Assembly (NCBI GenBank): GCA_022712785.1
Contig: JAFLJX010000226.1
Location: forward strand, 1-6,495
Direction: 5' to 3'
DNA length: 6,495 nucleotides
DNA from: Mycoplasmatota bacterium
GTDB taxonomy: Bacteria > Bacillota_I > Bacilli_A > Izemoplasmatales > Izemoplasmataceae
Part shown: one piece after another, positions 1 to 5,325 of the stretch
Layout of the letters: each line of letters opens with the position of its first letter
How positions within the stretch are numbered: position 1 is the first letter of the stretch
Position numbers and translations under genes: made by a program
Notes under the pieces: model-generated
Database searches by the model: none
Seen by the model: the letters and a program-made list of their open reading frames with translations, nothing else
What the model was told of the DNA's origin: nothing

Positions 1-65
1 TTAAGAAAAAAGAAGTAACTAAAAAAGTAAGATATTCTAAAAAATCTGGTGAGGTTTTAGACTAA
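1..65 (+). CDS. rplX: 50S ribosomal protein L24, C-terminal end (partial)
   Basis: Only the last 20 or so codons are present. The reading frame begins with the codon at position 3 and ends at TAA 63-65. The translated tail is lysine-rich and finishes in SKKSGEVLD, matching the usual end of bacillar L24 (KKSGEVLDK or similar). L24 is an early assembly protein of the 50S subunit that binds the 5' part of 23S rRNA near the exit tunnel. Its KOW domain lies upstream of the window and cannot be checked. Identity rests on this short tail and on its place immediately before rplE, which is the standard order. The start is not visible. Confidence 0.9.
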   Translation, partial: KKKEVTKKVRYSKKSGEVLD

Positions 66-86
66 TCAGAAAGGAGGCTTTATAGC

Positions 87-626
87 ATGAATCGCTTACA
101 AGAAAAATACAATAAAACAGTTCGTCCTTCATTAGTTGAAAAGTTTGGATATACATCTGTTATGGAAGCGCCAAAAGTTAACAAAATTGTTGTTAATATG
201 GGTGTTGGAGATGCAGTTACAAACACTAAAATTTTAGACGAAGCAGCAGAAGAAATGATGCAATTAACAGGGCAAAAACCTGTTATCACACGTGCTAGAA
301 AATCAATAGCTAACTTCAAATTAAGAGAAGGTATGCCAATTGGTTGTAAAGTAACATTACGTGGAGAAAGAATGTATCAGTTCTTAGATAAATTAGTTTC
401 AATAGTATTACCACGTGTTAGAGACTTCCAAGGAGTGTCTAACAAGGCATTTGATGGTAGAGGAAACTTTACACTTGGTGTTAAAGAACAACTTATATTC
501 CCTGAAATTAATTACGATAAAGTAAATAAAGTAAGAGGAATGGATATTGTAGTAGTAACTACGGCAAAAACAGACCTAGAAGCATTAGAGTTATTAACTC
601 AATTAGGTATGCCGTTTAAAAAATAA
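87..626 (+). CDS. rplE: 50S ribosomal protein L5
   Basis: 179 aa, the normal family length. L5 binds 5S rRNA with L18 and L25-like proteins to form the central protuberance of the 50S subunit, and it contacts the P-site tRNA and S13 across the subunit bridge. Recognisable blocks are KIVVNMGVGDA (about 33-43), TGQKPVITRA followed by KSIANFKLREGMPIG (about 61-86), the CKVTLRGERM segment (87-96), RVRDFQG (110-116) and the C-terminal KVRGMDIVVVTTAKTD region (148-163). The ATG at 87 is supported by AAAGGAGG at 70-77, 9 nt upstream, and by the MNRLQEKY start typical of Bacilli. The stop codon overlaps the SD of rpsN. Nothing is missing or broken. Confidence 0.98.
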   Translation: MNRLQEKYNKTVRPSLVEKFGYTSVMEAPKVNKIVVNMGVGDAVTNTKILDEAAEEMMQLTGQKPVITRARKSIANFKLREGMPIGCKVTLRGERMYQFLDKLVSIVLPRVRDFQGVSNKAFDGRGNFTLGVKEQLIFPEINYDKVNKVRGMDIVVVTTAKTDLEALELLTQLGMPFKK

Positions 627-637
627 GGAGGCTAACT

Positions 638-823
638 ATGGCTAAAAAAGCAATGATAGTTAAACAACAACGTGGTTCTAAATTCTCATCAAGAGAATAT
701 ACTCGTTGTGAGCGATGTGGTAGACCACATGCAGTTTACAAAAAATTCAGATTATGTCGTATTTGTTTCCGTGAATTAGCTTATTTAGGACAAATACCAG
801 GAGTTAAAAAAGCAAGTTGGTAA
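638..823 (+). CDS. rpsN: 30S ribosomal protein S14, short zinc-binding type (S14Z)
   Basis: 61 aa, the short form of S14. It binds the 3' major domain of 16S rRNA in the head of the 30S subunit. Four cysteines in two CxxC pairs, C24/C27 and C40/C43, form the zinc site, so this is the C+ type (often named rpsZ or rpsN1) rather than the longer zinc-independent type of about 89 aa. Many Bacillota carry a second, zinc-free S14 elsewhere under Zur control; none is in this window. The ending GVKKASW is typical. The SD TAAGGAGG (624-631) overlaps the rplE stop and the ATG follows at 638, so translation is probably coupled to rplE. Confidence 0.97.
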   Translation: MAKKAMIVKQQRGSKFSSREYTRCERCGRPHAVYKKFRLCRICFRELAYLGQIPGVKKASW

Positions 824-833
824 AATAAAAATA

Positions 834-850
834 TTCCAAGTTAATTGGGA
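834..850 (+). other. Possible small hairpin in the rpsN-rpsH gap
   Basis: TTCCAA (834-839) can pair with TTGGGA (845-850), with a GTTAA loop (840-844): six pairs, one of them U-G. The right arm takes up the first four bases of the extended SD of rpsH but leaves GGAGG (851-855) free. There is no T-tract, so it is not an intrinsic terminator. The gap holding it, 824-864, is the longest in the window. A regulatory role is only a guess, and a stem this short may be chance in AT-rich DNA. Confidence 0.35.
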
Positions 851-855
851 GGAGG
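847..855 (+). promoter_or_regulatory. Extended SD of rpsH that decides its start
   Basis: GGGAGGAGG lies 9 nt before the ATG at 865 and 15 nt before a second in-frame ATG at 871. The spacing favours the first, giving MVMTDP rather than MTDP at the N-terminus, which agrees with remembered bacillar S8 proteins. The first half (847-850) can also pair with upstream sequence; see the hairpin entry at 834-850. Confidence 0.8.
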
Positions 856-864
856 CATTTAGAT

Positions 865-1260
865 ATGGTAATGACAGATCCTATCGCAGATATGTTAACA
901 CGCATCAGAAACGCAAACCAAATGAGACATGCTACTGTTGATATGCCTGCATCTAAACTTAAAAAACAAGTGTTAGAGCTGTTAAAAAAAGAAGGATACA
1001 TCGTAAATATCACAGTTATAAAAGGTGATGTACAAGATACATTACGTGTAACATTGAAATATTTACAAAATGATAGAGTAATAAAAGGATTAAAAAGAAT
1101 TTCTAAGCCAGGGCTTAGAGTATACGCAAAAACAAACGAGATTCCTAAAGTATTAAATGGTTTAGGGATTGCTGTGATTTCAACTTCAAACGGTATCGTA
1201 ACAGACCGTGAAGCACGCAAACAAAAAGTTGGCGGAGAAATCTTAGCGTACGTTTGGTAA
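865..1260 (+). CDS. rpsH: 30S ribosomal protein S8
   Basis: 131 aa, the usual size. S8 is a primary binder of 16S rRNA helix 21 and is needed for assembly of the 30S platform. The N-terminal MVMTDPIADMLTRIRNA (1-17) and the C-terminal rRNA-binding signature ISTSNGIVTDREAR (105-118), ending GGEILAYVW, are diagnostic. RVIKGLKRISKPGLRVY (71-87) is the usual connecting block. In E. coli, S8 represses the spc operon by binding mRNA around the start of rplE. The rplX-rplE gap here (66-86, 21 nt) shows no such structure, so that control cannot be assumed. The start was chosen by SD spacing (entry at 847-855). Confidence 0.98.
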   Translation: MVMTDPIADMLTRIRNANQMRHATVDMPASKLKKQVLELLKKEGYIVNITVIKGDVQDTLRVTLKYLQNDRVIKGLKRISKPGLRVYAKTNEIPKVLNGLGIAVISTSNGIVTDREARKQKVGGEILAYVW

Positions 1261-1279
1261 AAATCAGGAGGTGTAATAA

Positions 1280-1819
1280 ATGAGTCGTATTGGGAGAAAA
1301 CCAATTACATTACCTCAAGGTGTTACTGCAACGGTAGAAGGTAAACTTATTACTGTTAAGGGACCTAAAGGGTCATTAGACTTTACTTGTCATAAAGATA
1401 TGACAGTAGAATTCAAAGAAAACGAATTAGTAGTTGAAAGACCATCTGATTCTAAAAATCATAAATCACTTCATGGTACAACAAGAGCCGTTATTAATAA
1501 CATGGTTATTGGTGTAAATGAAGGTTATGTTAAAAAGCTTAAAATGATTGGTGTAGGTTATCGTGCAATTTTAAAAGGAAACGTAATTGTTATTAGTGCA
1601 GGATATTCACATCCAGTTGAAATTGAAGTACCAGAAGGATTATCAGTTGAAGTACCTAAGAATACATTGATTAATATCTCAGGAATTGACAAACAAGCTG
1701 TTGGTGAATTCGCTGCGAATATTAGAGGGGTTCGTCCACCTGAACCGTATCTAGGGAAAGGTATCCGCTACGTTGACGAGTATGTACGTAGAAAAGAAGG
1801 AAAAACTGCTAAAAAGTAG
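1280..1819 (+). CDS. rplF: 50S ribosomal protein L6
   Basis: 179 aa, full length. L6 sits near the factor-binding site of the 50S subunit, against the sarcin-ricin region and the base of the L7/L12 stalk. It has two tandem homologous domains (about 1-80 and 82-179), and both are present. The N-terminal MSRIGRKPITLPQGV and the C-terminal signature PEPYLGKGIRY (154-164), then VRRKEGKTAKK, identify it. The glycine-rich KMIGVGYRA (88-96) starts the second domain. The SD AGGAGGTG (1266-1273) is near-perfect and lies 6 nt before the ATG. The stop is TAG, one of three in the window. No defects seen. Confidence 0.98.
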   Translation: MSRIGRKPITLPQGVTATVEGKLITVKGPKGSLDFTCHKDMTVEFKENELVVERPSDSKNHKSLHGTTRAVINNMVIGVNEGYVKKLKMIGVGYRAILKGNVIVISAGYSHPVEIEVPEGLSVEVPKNTLINISGIDKQAVGEFAANIRGVRPPEPYLGKGIRYVDEYVRRKEGKTAKK

Positions 1820-1835
1820 TTAGGAGTGGACTAAT

Positions 1836-2198
1836 ATGATAAAAAATAAACCGAGAAATGATATGCGTCAAAAAAGACACAGAAGAATAAGAAAAAATTT
1901 AATTGGTACGCCAGTTAGACCACGTTTAAGCGTGTTCCGTTCTTCAAAAAATGTTTACGCTCAATTAATTGATGACGTAAATGGTGTTACTTTAGCAAGC
2001 GCATCATCAGTAGAAAAAGATAGCAAATTATCAAATGGTGGAAACGTTGAAGGAGCTAAAGCTGTTGGAACATTAATAGCTGAAAGAGGCCTTAAATTAG
2101 ATGTAAAAAATGTAATATTTGATAGAAGTGGTTACCTTTACCACGGGAGAATTAAAGCATTAGCTGAAGCTGCACGAGCTGCAGGATTAGAATTCTAA
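1836..2198 (+). CDS. rplR: 50S ribosomal protein L18
   Basis: 120 aa, the same length as remembered Bacillus L18. It binds 5S rRNA and, with L5, docks it into the central protuberance of the 50S subunit. The N-terminus (1-22) is highly basic and is expected to be an rRNA-binding tail. The core contains RPRLSVFRSSKNVYAQLIDD (28-47) and VTLASAS (51-57). The C-terminal signature, FDRSGYLYHGR (95-105) followed by IKALAEAARAAGLEF, is diagnostic. The SD is AGGAGTGG (1822-1829), weaker than its neighbours' because one position departs from AGGAGGTG. The TAA stop overlaps the SD of rpsE. Confidence 0.98.
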   Translation: MIKNKPRNDMRQKRHRRIRKNLIGTPVRPRLSVFRSSKNVYAQLIDDVNGVTLASASSVEKDSKLSNGGNVEGAKAVGTLIAERGLKLDVKNVIFDRSGYLYHGRIKALAEAARAAGLEF

Positions 2199-2211
2199 GG
2201 AGGTAAGCTTT

Positions 2212-2733
2212 ATGCAAAGAGATAACAAAAGAAGACCTCGTCGTAAAAGAGAAGAAAAGCTTTACGAAGAACGAGTAGTTAATATAAACCGTGTTACTAA
2301 AGTTGTTAAAGGTGGACGTAGATTCCGTTTTAGCGCATTAGTAGTAATCGGAGATAAAAAAGGTAAAGTCGGATTCGGTACTGGAAAAGCACAAGAAGTA
2401 CCAGACGCAATTAAAAAGGCAATAGAAGATGCAAAAAGAAACTTAATAAAAGTTCCTATGTATGGAAAAACTATTCCTCATGAAATAACAGGTAAATTTG
2501 GGGCCGGAGAAGTGTTTTTAAAACCTGCTGTAAGCGGGACAGGAGTAATTGCTGGTGGACCAGTACGTGCCGTACTTGAGTTAGCTGGTGTTGAAGATAT
2601 CCTAAGTAAATCTTTAGGTTCTGCAACTCCAATAAATATTATTCGTGCAACATTTGATGGGATTACAAGATTAAGAACTGCTGAACAAGTAGCTCGCACA
2701 CGTGGGTTAACAGTTGAGGAGATTTTACACTAA
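2212..2733 (+). CDS. rpsE: 30S ribosomal protein S5
   Basis: 173 aa, about 7 longer than remembered Bacillus and Staphylococcus S5 because of an Arg/Lys-rich N-terminus (residues 2-16). S5 lies at the mRNA entry side of the 30S subunit and affects decoding accuracy and mRNA unwinding. The double-stranded RNA-binding-like N-domain spans about 18-83, with the spectinomycin-contact loop VKGGRRF (32-38) intact. The C-domain (about 90-165) has IPHEITGKFGAGEVFLKPA, GTGVIAGGPVRAVLELAG (109-126) and SLGSATPINIIRAT (134-147). The SD AAGGAGGT (2197-2204) is 7 nt before the ATG and overlaps the rplR stop. The stop TAA shares its last A with the rpmD start. Confidence 0.98.
   Translation: MQRDNKRRPRRKREEKLYEERVVNINRVTKVVKGGRRFRFSALVVIGDKKGKVGFGTGKAQEVPDAIKKAIEDAKRNLIKVPMYGKTIPHEITGKFGAGEVFLKPAVSGTGVIAGGPVRAVLELAGVEDILSKSLGSATPINIIRATFDGITRLRTAEQVARTRGLTVEEILH
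2716..2723 (+). promoter_or_regulatory. SD of rpmD inside the rpsE coding end
   Basis: GAGGAGAT within the last codons of rpsE is the only purine-rich SD match before the rpmD start. Its GAGGAG core ends 11 nt before the ATG, slightly longer than the window's usual 6-9 nt. Combined with the 1-nt overlap, translation of L30 is probably coupled to S5. Confidence 0.65.
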
Positions 2734-2912
2734 TGGCTAAATTATATATAACTAGAAGAAGATCACTAATCCAATCAATCCCAAAACAAGTTAAAACTGC
2801 TAAAGCATTAGGATTAACTAAAATGCATAAAACTGTAATAAAAACTGATTCTCCAACTATAAGAGGGATGATTAAAGTTATCTCACATTTAGTTGATGTA
2901 GAAGAAAAATAG
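2733..2912 (+). CDS. rpmD: 50S ribosomal protein L30
   Basis: 59 aa, exactly the usual bacterial length. Translation gives MAKLYITRRRS, a central ALGLTKMHKTV, then TIRGMIKVISHLVDVEEK. The LGL(x)K and IRGMI...VSHLV-like elements are the standard L30 pattern. L30 is a small 50S protein contacting 23S rRNA domain II and the 5S region. The gene starts in a TAATG junction: the ATG at 2733 uses the last A of the rpsE stop. An SD lies in rpsE at 2716-2723. The TAG stop (2910-2912) is immediately part of the rplO SD sequence TAGGAGGTG. Position between rpsE and rplO is canonical, which makes the call secure despite the small size. Confidence 0.97.
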   Translation: MAKLYITRRRSLIQSIPKQVKTAKALGLTKMHKTVIKTDSPTIRGMIKVISHLVDVEEK

Positions 2913-2922
2913 GAGGTGCCGT

Positions 2923-3363
2923 ATGCAATTACATAATTTAAAACCAAATGCAGGATCTACTCATTCAAGAAAAAGAGTTGGTCGTGGAACTGGTAGTGGA
3001 ACAGGTAAAACTGCAGGAACAGGTCACAAAGGACAAAATTCTCGTTCAGGTCGCGGTACACGCCCAGGATTTGAGGGTGGACAAACTCCATTCTTTAAAC
3101 GTCTGAAAAAAAGAGGATTTACTAACTTTACAAGAAAAGAATATTCAACAGTAAACATTATGGAATTAAATAGATATGCAGAAGGAACAGTAGTAACTCC
3201 TGAAATCTTACTTGAAGACAGATTAATAACTAAATTATTATCAGGATTAAAAATATTAGGAGACGGTTCTCTTGATGTTAAATTAACTGTTAAAGCTCAC
3301 AAATTTACTAAATCTGCTTTAGAAAAAATAGAAGCAGCAGGTGGAAGCGTAGAGGTGATATAA
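2923..3363 (+). CDS. rplO: 50S ribosomal protein L15
   Basis: 146 aa, typical. L15 is a late-assembly 50S protein whose long, flexible, glycine/arginine-rich N-terminus penetrates 23S rRNA. Residues 1-60 show this clearly: MQLHNLKPNAGSTHSRKRVGRG, repeated G-T-G-K segments, then HKGQNSRSGRG and GFEGGQTPFFKRLKKRGF. The folded C-domain ends with KAHKFTKSALEKIEAAGG and then SVEVI, the L15 signature. The SD TAGGAGGTG (2910-2918) is strong and overlaps the rpmD stop. The last codons (GAG GTG ATA, residues E-V-I) double as the SD of secY, and the stop codon directly abuts the secY start. Confidence 0.98.
   Translation: MQLHNLKPNAGSTHSRKRVGRGTGSGTGKTAGTGHKGQNSRSGRGTRPGFEGGQTPFFKRLKKRGFTNFTRKEYSTVNIMELNRYAEGTVVTPEILLEDRLITKLLSGLKILGDGSLDVKLTVKAHKFTKSALEKIEAAGGSVEVI
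3352..3359 (+). promoter_or_regulatory. SD of secY inside the rplO end, supporting the TTG start
   Basis: GAGGTGAT is a contiguous 8-base match to the complement of the usual bacterial 16S 3' end. It ends 4 nt before TTG 3364, with the GAGG core 8 nt away. The next in-frame ATG, at 3403, has no comparable sequence upstream. This decides the TTG start. The sequence also encodes the conserved C-terminal residues of L15. Confidence 0.85.
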
Positions 3364-4665
3364 TTGGAAAATATAATTTCGGTATTAAAGAATAAAAGTG
3401 TAATGAAAAAAATAGGATTCACTTTACTAGCATTTTTCATTTACAAAGCTGCAACATATATTCATATACCCCTTATTAATCCAGATAACATCAGCCAATT
3501 CTTTGAGGACACTGATAGTGGAATCTTAGGAATAGCTAACGCCTTTGCTGGTAATGCACTTAAAAACTACTCAATTATAGCATTGGGTATTGGTCCTTAT
3601 ATCACAGCTTCAATCGTCGTTCAATTATTACAAATGGATATACTTCCTTTGTTAAAAGAATGGGCTGAAGAAGGTGACGTAGGAAAACAAAAAATTAATC
3701 AATTAACTAGATATTTAGCAATAGGACTTGCTTTAATTCAAGCGTTAGTAATGACATTAGGACTAGAAGCAGCACTAGATATCGGTATTGAAAATCCAAC
3801 ATTCTTAACTTTTACTTACTTAGCAATCGTTATGACAGCGGGTTCTGCATTCTTATTATATCTTTCTGATCAAATTACATTACGTGGTATTGGTAATGGT
3901 ACTTCAATGATTATCGTTGCAGGTATCGTATCAACCATGCCAGGTATGATAACAAGTTTGGTACAAGAATATATTAGTGCAGATGCAGCAAACTTTGGTT
4001 CTTATAGTACTTTTGCATTAGTAATGTTGATTTACATCTTTGTAATCTTCTTCGTTACAGTTATGCAATCAAGTAACCGTAAGATACCAATTCAATATTC
4101 AAATAGACCATCAGGTTCATCATTTCAAGGGAAACATGATTCTAACATACCGTTAAAAATCAACTCAGCTGGTGTAATCCCAGTAATCTTCGCTGTAACA
4201 TTATTAAGTATTCCAACTACAGTTATGCAATTTGTACCTGGTTTACAAGGAACTACTTTCTACTTATGGCTAACTGAAATGTTTACTTATACAAGACCTC
4301 TTGGTTACGTGATTTATGTTGGGTTAATATTTATATTTGCGTTTTTCTACGCATTCGTACAAATCAATCCAGATAAAATTGCGAAAAATTTACAAAATCA
4401 AAATGCATATATTCCAGGTGTTAGACCAGGGATAGATACAGAAAACTACATATCAAGGTTATTAATTAAAATAACTATGGTTGGTGCATCTTACTTAGTA
4501 TTAATAGCATCATTACCAATTTTTGCTACTATGATCTTCGGACTGCCAGCTTACGTTCAAATTGGTGGAACAAGTTTGTTAATCGTTGTTGGTGTTGCAA
4601 TCGAGACAACTAAACAAATAAAAACACAAGCACAAGAACAAAAATACAGCGGATTCATTAAATAG
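3364..4665 (+). CDS. secY: Protein translocase channel subunit SecY
   Basis: 433 aa, normal for SecY, the pore-forming subunit of the SecYEG membrane channel for secreted and membrane proteins. Ten membrane segments can be placed roughly at 16-36, 69-90, 115-134, 148-168, 178-200, 213-235, 267-291, 312-333, 367-391 and 398-415, with the plug helix near 52-66. Family blocks include IIALGIGPYITASIVVQLLQ (71-90), GIGNGTSMIIVAGI (175-188), RKIPIQY (239-245) and NSAGVIPVIFA (267-277). The cytosolic loop RPG at 354-356 holds the conserved Arg linked to SecA-driven export. The start is TTG, immediately after the rplO stop. A start at ATG 3403 (residue 14) would still keep the first membrane segment but has no SD. 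TM1 has Lys28 where Arg is common. Confidence 0.97.
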   Translation: MENIISVLKNKSVMKKIGFTLLAFFIYKAATYIHIPLINPDNISQFFEDTDSGILGIANAFAGNALKNYSIIALGIGPYITASIVVQLLQMDILPLLKEWAEEGDVGKQKINQLTRYLAIGLALIQALVMTLGLEAALDIGIENPTFLTFTYLAIVMTAGSAFLLYLSDQITLRGIGNGTSMIIVAGIVSTMPGMITSLVQEYISADAANFGSYSTFALVMLIYIFVIFFVTVMQSSNRKIPIQYSNRPSGSSFQGKHDSNIPLKINSAGVIPVIFAVTLLSIPTTVMQFVPGLQGTTFYLWLTEMFTYTRPLGYVIYVGLIFIFAFFYAFVQINPDKIAKNLQNQNAYIPGVRPGIDTENYISRLLIKITMVGASYLVLIASLPIFATMIFGLPAYVQIGGTSLLIVVGVAIETTKQIKTQAQEQKYSGFIK

Positions 4666-4669
4666 GGAG
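4665..4669 (+). promoter_or_regulatory. Weak SD of adk, beside a complementary CCCC
   Basis: GGGAG, overlapping the last base of the secY stop, is the only SD candidate before the TTG at 4678, 8 nt downstream. It is followed at once by CCCC (4671-4674), so GGG (4665-4667) can pair with CCC in a three-base-pair GC stem over a loop of 3-4 nt. In this AT-rich context the GC-rich patch is distinctive. Together with the TTG start it suggests modest initiation, but the stem is short. Confidence 0.5.
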
Positions 4670-4677
4670 ACCCCACA

Positions 4678-5325
4678 TTGAAAATCTTAATGATGGGACC
4701 TCCAGGTGCTGGAAAAGGTAGCCAATCTGCCAAAGTAGTGGAACATTATGAATTACCTAGTATTTCAACAGGACAAATGTTCAGAGATGCTTATAATAAT
4801 AATGATCCTATTGGTATAGAGGCAATGAAATATATAAAAGACGGGAACCTTGTTAGTGATGATATTACTAATGAGATAGTAAGGCTAAGGTTGTCGAAAA
4901 ATGATACCGAAAATAGTTTCTTGCTTGACGGTTACCCTAGAACAGTGGCACAAGCTGCTGCACTTGATGTAATGTTAGATGAAATGGGCACTGAGTTAGA
5001 TGCCGTATTTAACATACTATCAAGCAACGATGTTCTGTTTGAACGTATGGAGCAACGTCGAGTTTGTAAAAGTTGTGATACAACTTACCATCTAAAATTT
5101 AAAATTCCGAAGATTGATGGGATTTGTGATGTATGCGGTGGAGTGTTATATCAAAGACCTGATGATACATTAGAATCAGTTAAGCGTCGATTAGAAATTT
5201 ATGAGACTAAAACAAGACCACTTTTAGACTACTATGAGAAGAAAGGGATACTATTCCATATCAACGGTATGCAACCATTTGATAACGTATATAATGATAT
5301 TGAATTAGTTCTTCGTGATATCTAA
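4678..5325 (+). CDS. adk: Adenylate kinase, zinc-type LID
   Basis: 215 aa, the long bacterial form. It interconverts ATP + AMP and 2 ADP in the cytosol. The P-loop GPPGAGKGS is at 7-15 with Lys13. AMP-site residues are Thr31, Arg36, Arg88 and Gln92 (DGYPRTVAQ, 84-92), and Arg123 is the family's catalytic Arg. The LID spans about 128-160, with Arg160 and Arg171 conserved after it. C130, C133, C150 and C153 form a complete four-Cys zinc site as in Gram-positive enzymes. The start is TTG; the ATG codons at 4690 and 4693 would remove the first beta strand. Residues 125-126 are Glu-Gln where Thr/Ser-Gly is usual. It follows secY after 12 nt, and its TAA overlaps the map ATG by 1 nt. Confidence 0.97.
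   Translation: MKILMMGPPGAGKGSQSAKVVEHYELPSISTGQMFRDAYNNNDPIGIEAMKYIKDGNLVSDDITNEIVRLRLSKNDTENSFLLDGYPRTVAQAAALDVMLDEMGTELDAVFNILSSNDVLFERMEQRRVCKSCDTTYHLKFKIPKIDGICDVCGGVLYQRPDDTLESVKRRLEIYETKTRPLLDYYEKKGILFHINGMQPFDNVYNDIELVLRDI
5315..5319 (+). promoter_or_regulatory. Minimal SD-like GTGAT before map
   Basis: No GGAGG-type sequence precedes the map ATG at 5325. The only candidate is GTGAT, which matches the 3' part of the AGGAGGTGAT consensus at roughly the right distance (5 nt before the ATG). With the TAATG overlap, reinitiation by ribosomes finishing adk is the more likely route. Confidence 0.4.

Noticed and set aside
66..86. E. coli-style S8 repressor site before rplE
   Set aside because: The gap is only 21 nt, most of it SD, with no room for the extended S8-binding helix and no visible equivalent in the start of rplE.
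80..319. Antisense open frame of 79 codons opposite rplE
   Set aside because: It is a shadow of a clearly conserved L5 gene, with no recognisable protein and no SD-led context.
804..1304. Antisense open frame of 166 codons opposite rpsH
   Set aside because: The whole region is accounted for by S8 and the flanking junctions. The translation is Phe/Ile/Ser-rich, as expected from the complement of AT-rich coding DNA.
1686..1714. TTGACA inside rplF
   Set aside because: The hexamer 17 nt downstream (TTCGCT) is not a -10 element.
2478..2947. Two antisense open frames opposite rpsE, rpmD and the start of rplO
   Set aside because: Both lie opposite conserved ribosomal genes. Neither resembles a known protein.
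3372..3377. Perfect TATAAT near the start of secY, as an internal promoter
   Set aside because: The hexamer 17 nt upstream (GTAGAG) is not a -35 element and there is no extended -10 TG. It also lies within the coding start.
4770..4797. AGGACA, 16 nt, TATAAT inside adk, as a promoter for map/infA
   Set aside because: The -35 matches only four of six bases and the TG is one base out of place for an extended -10. TATAAT is common by chance here. 5' end mapping would settle it.
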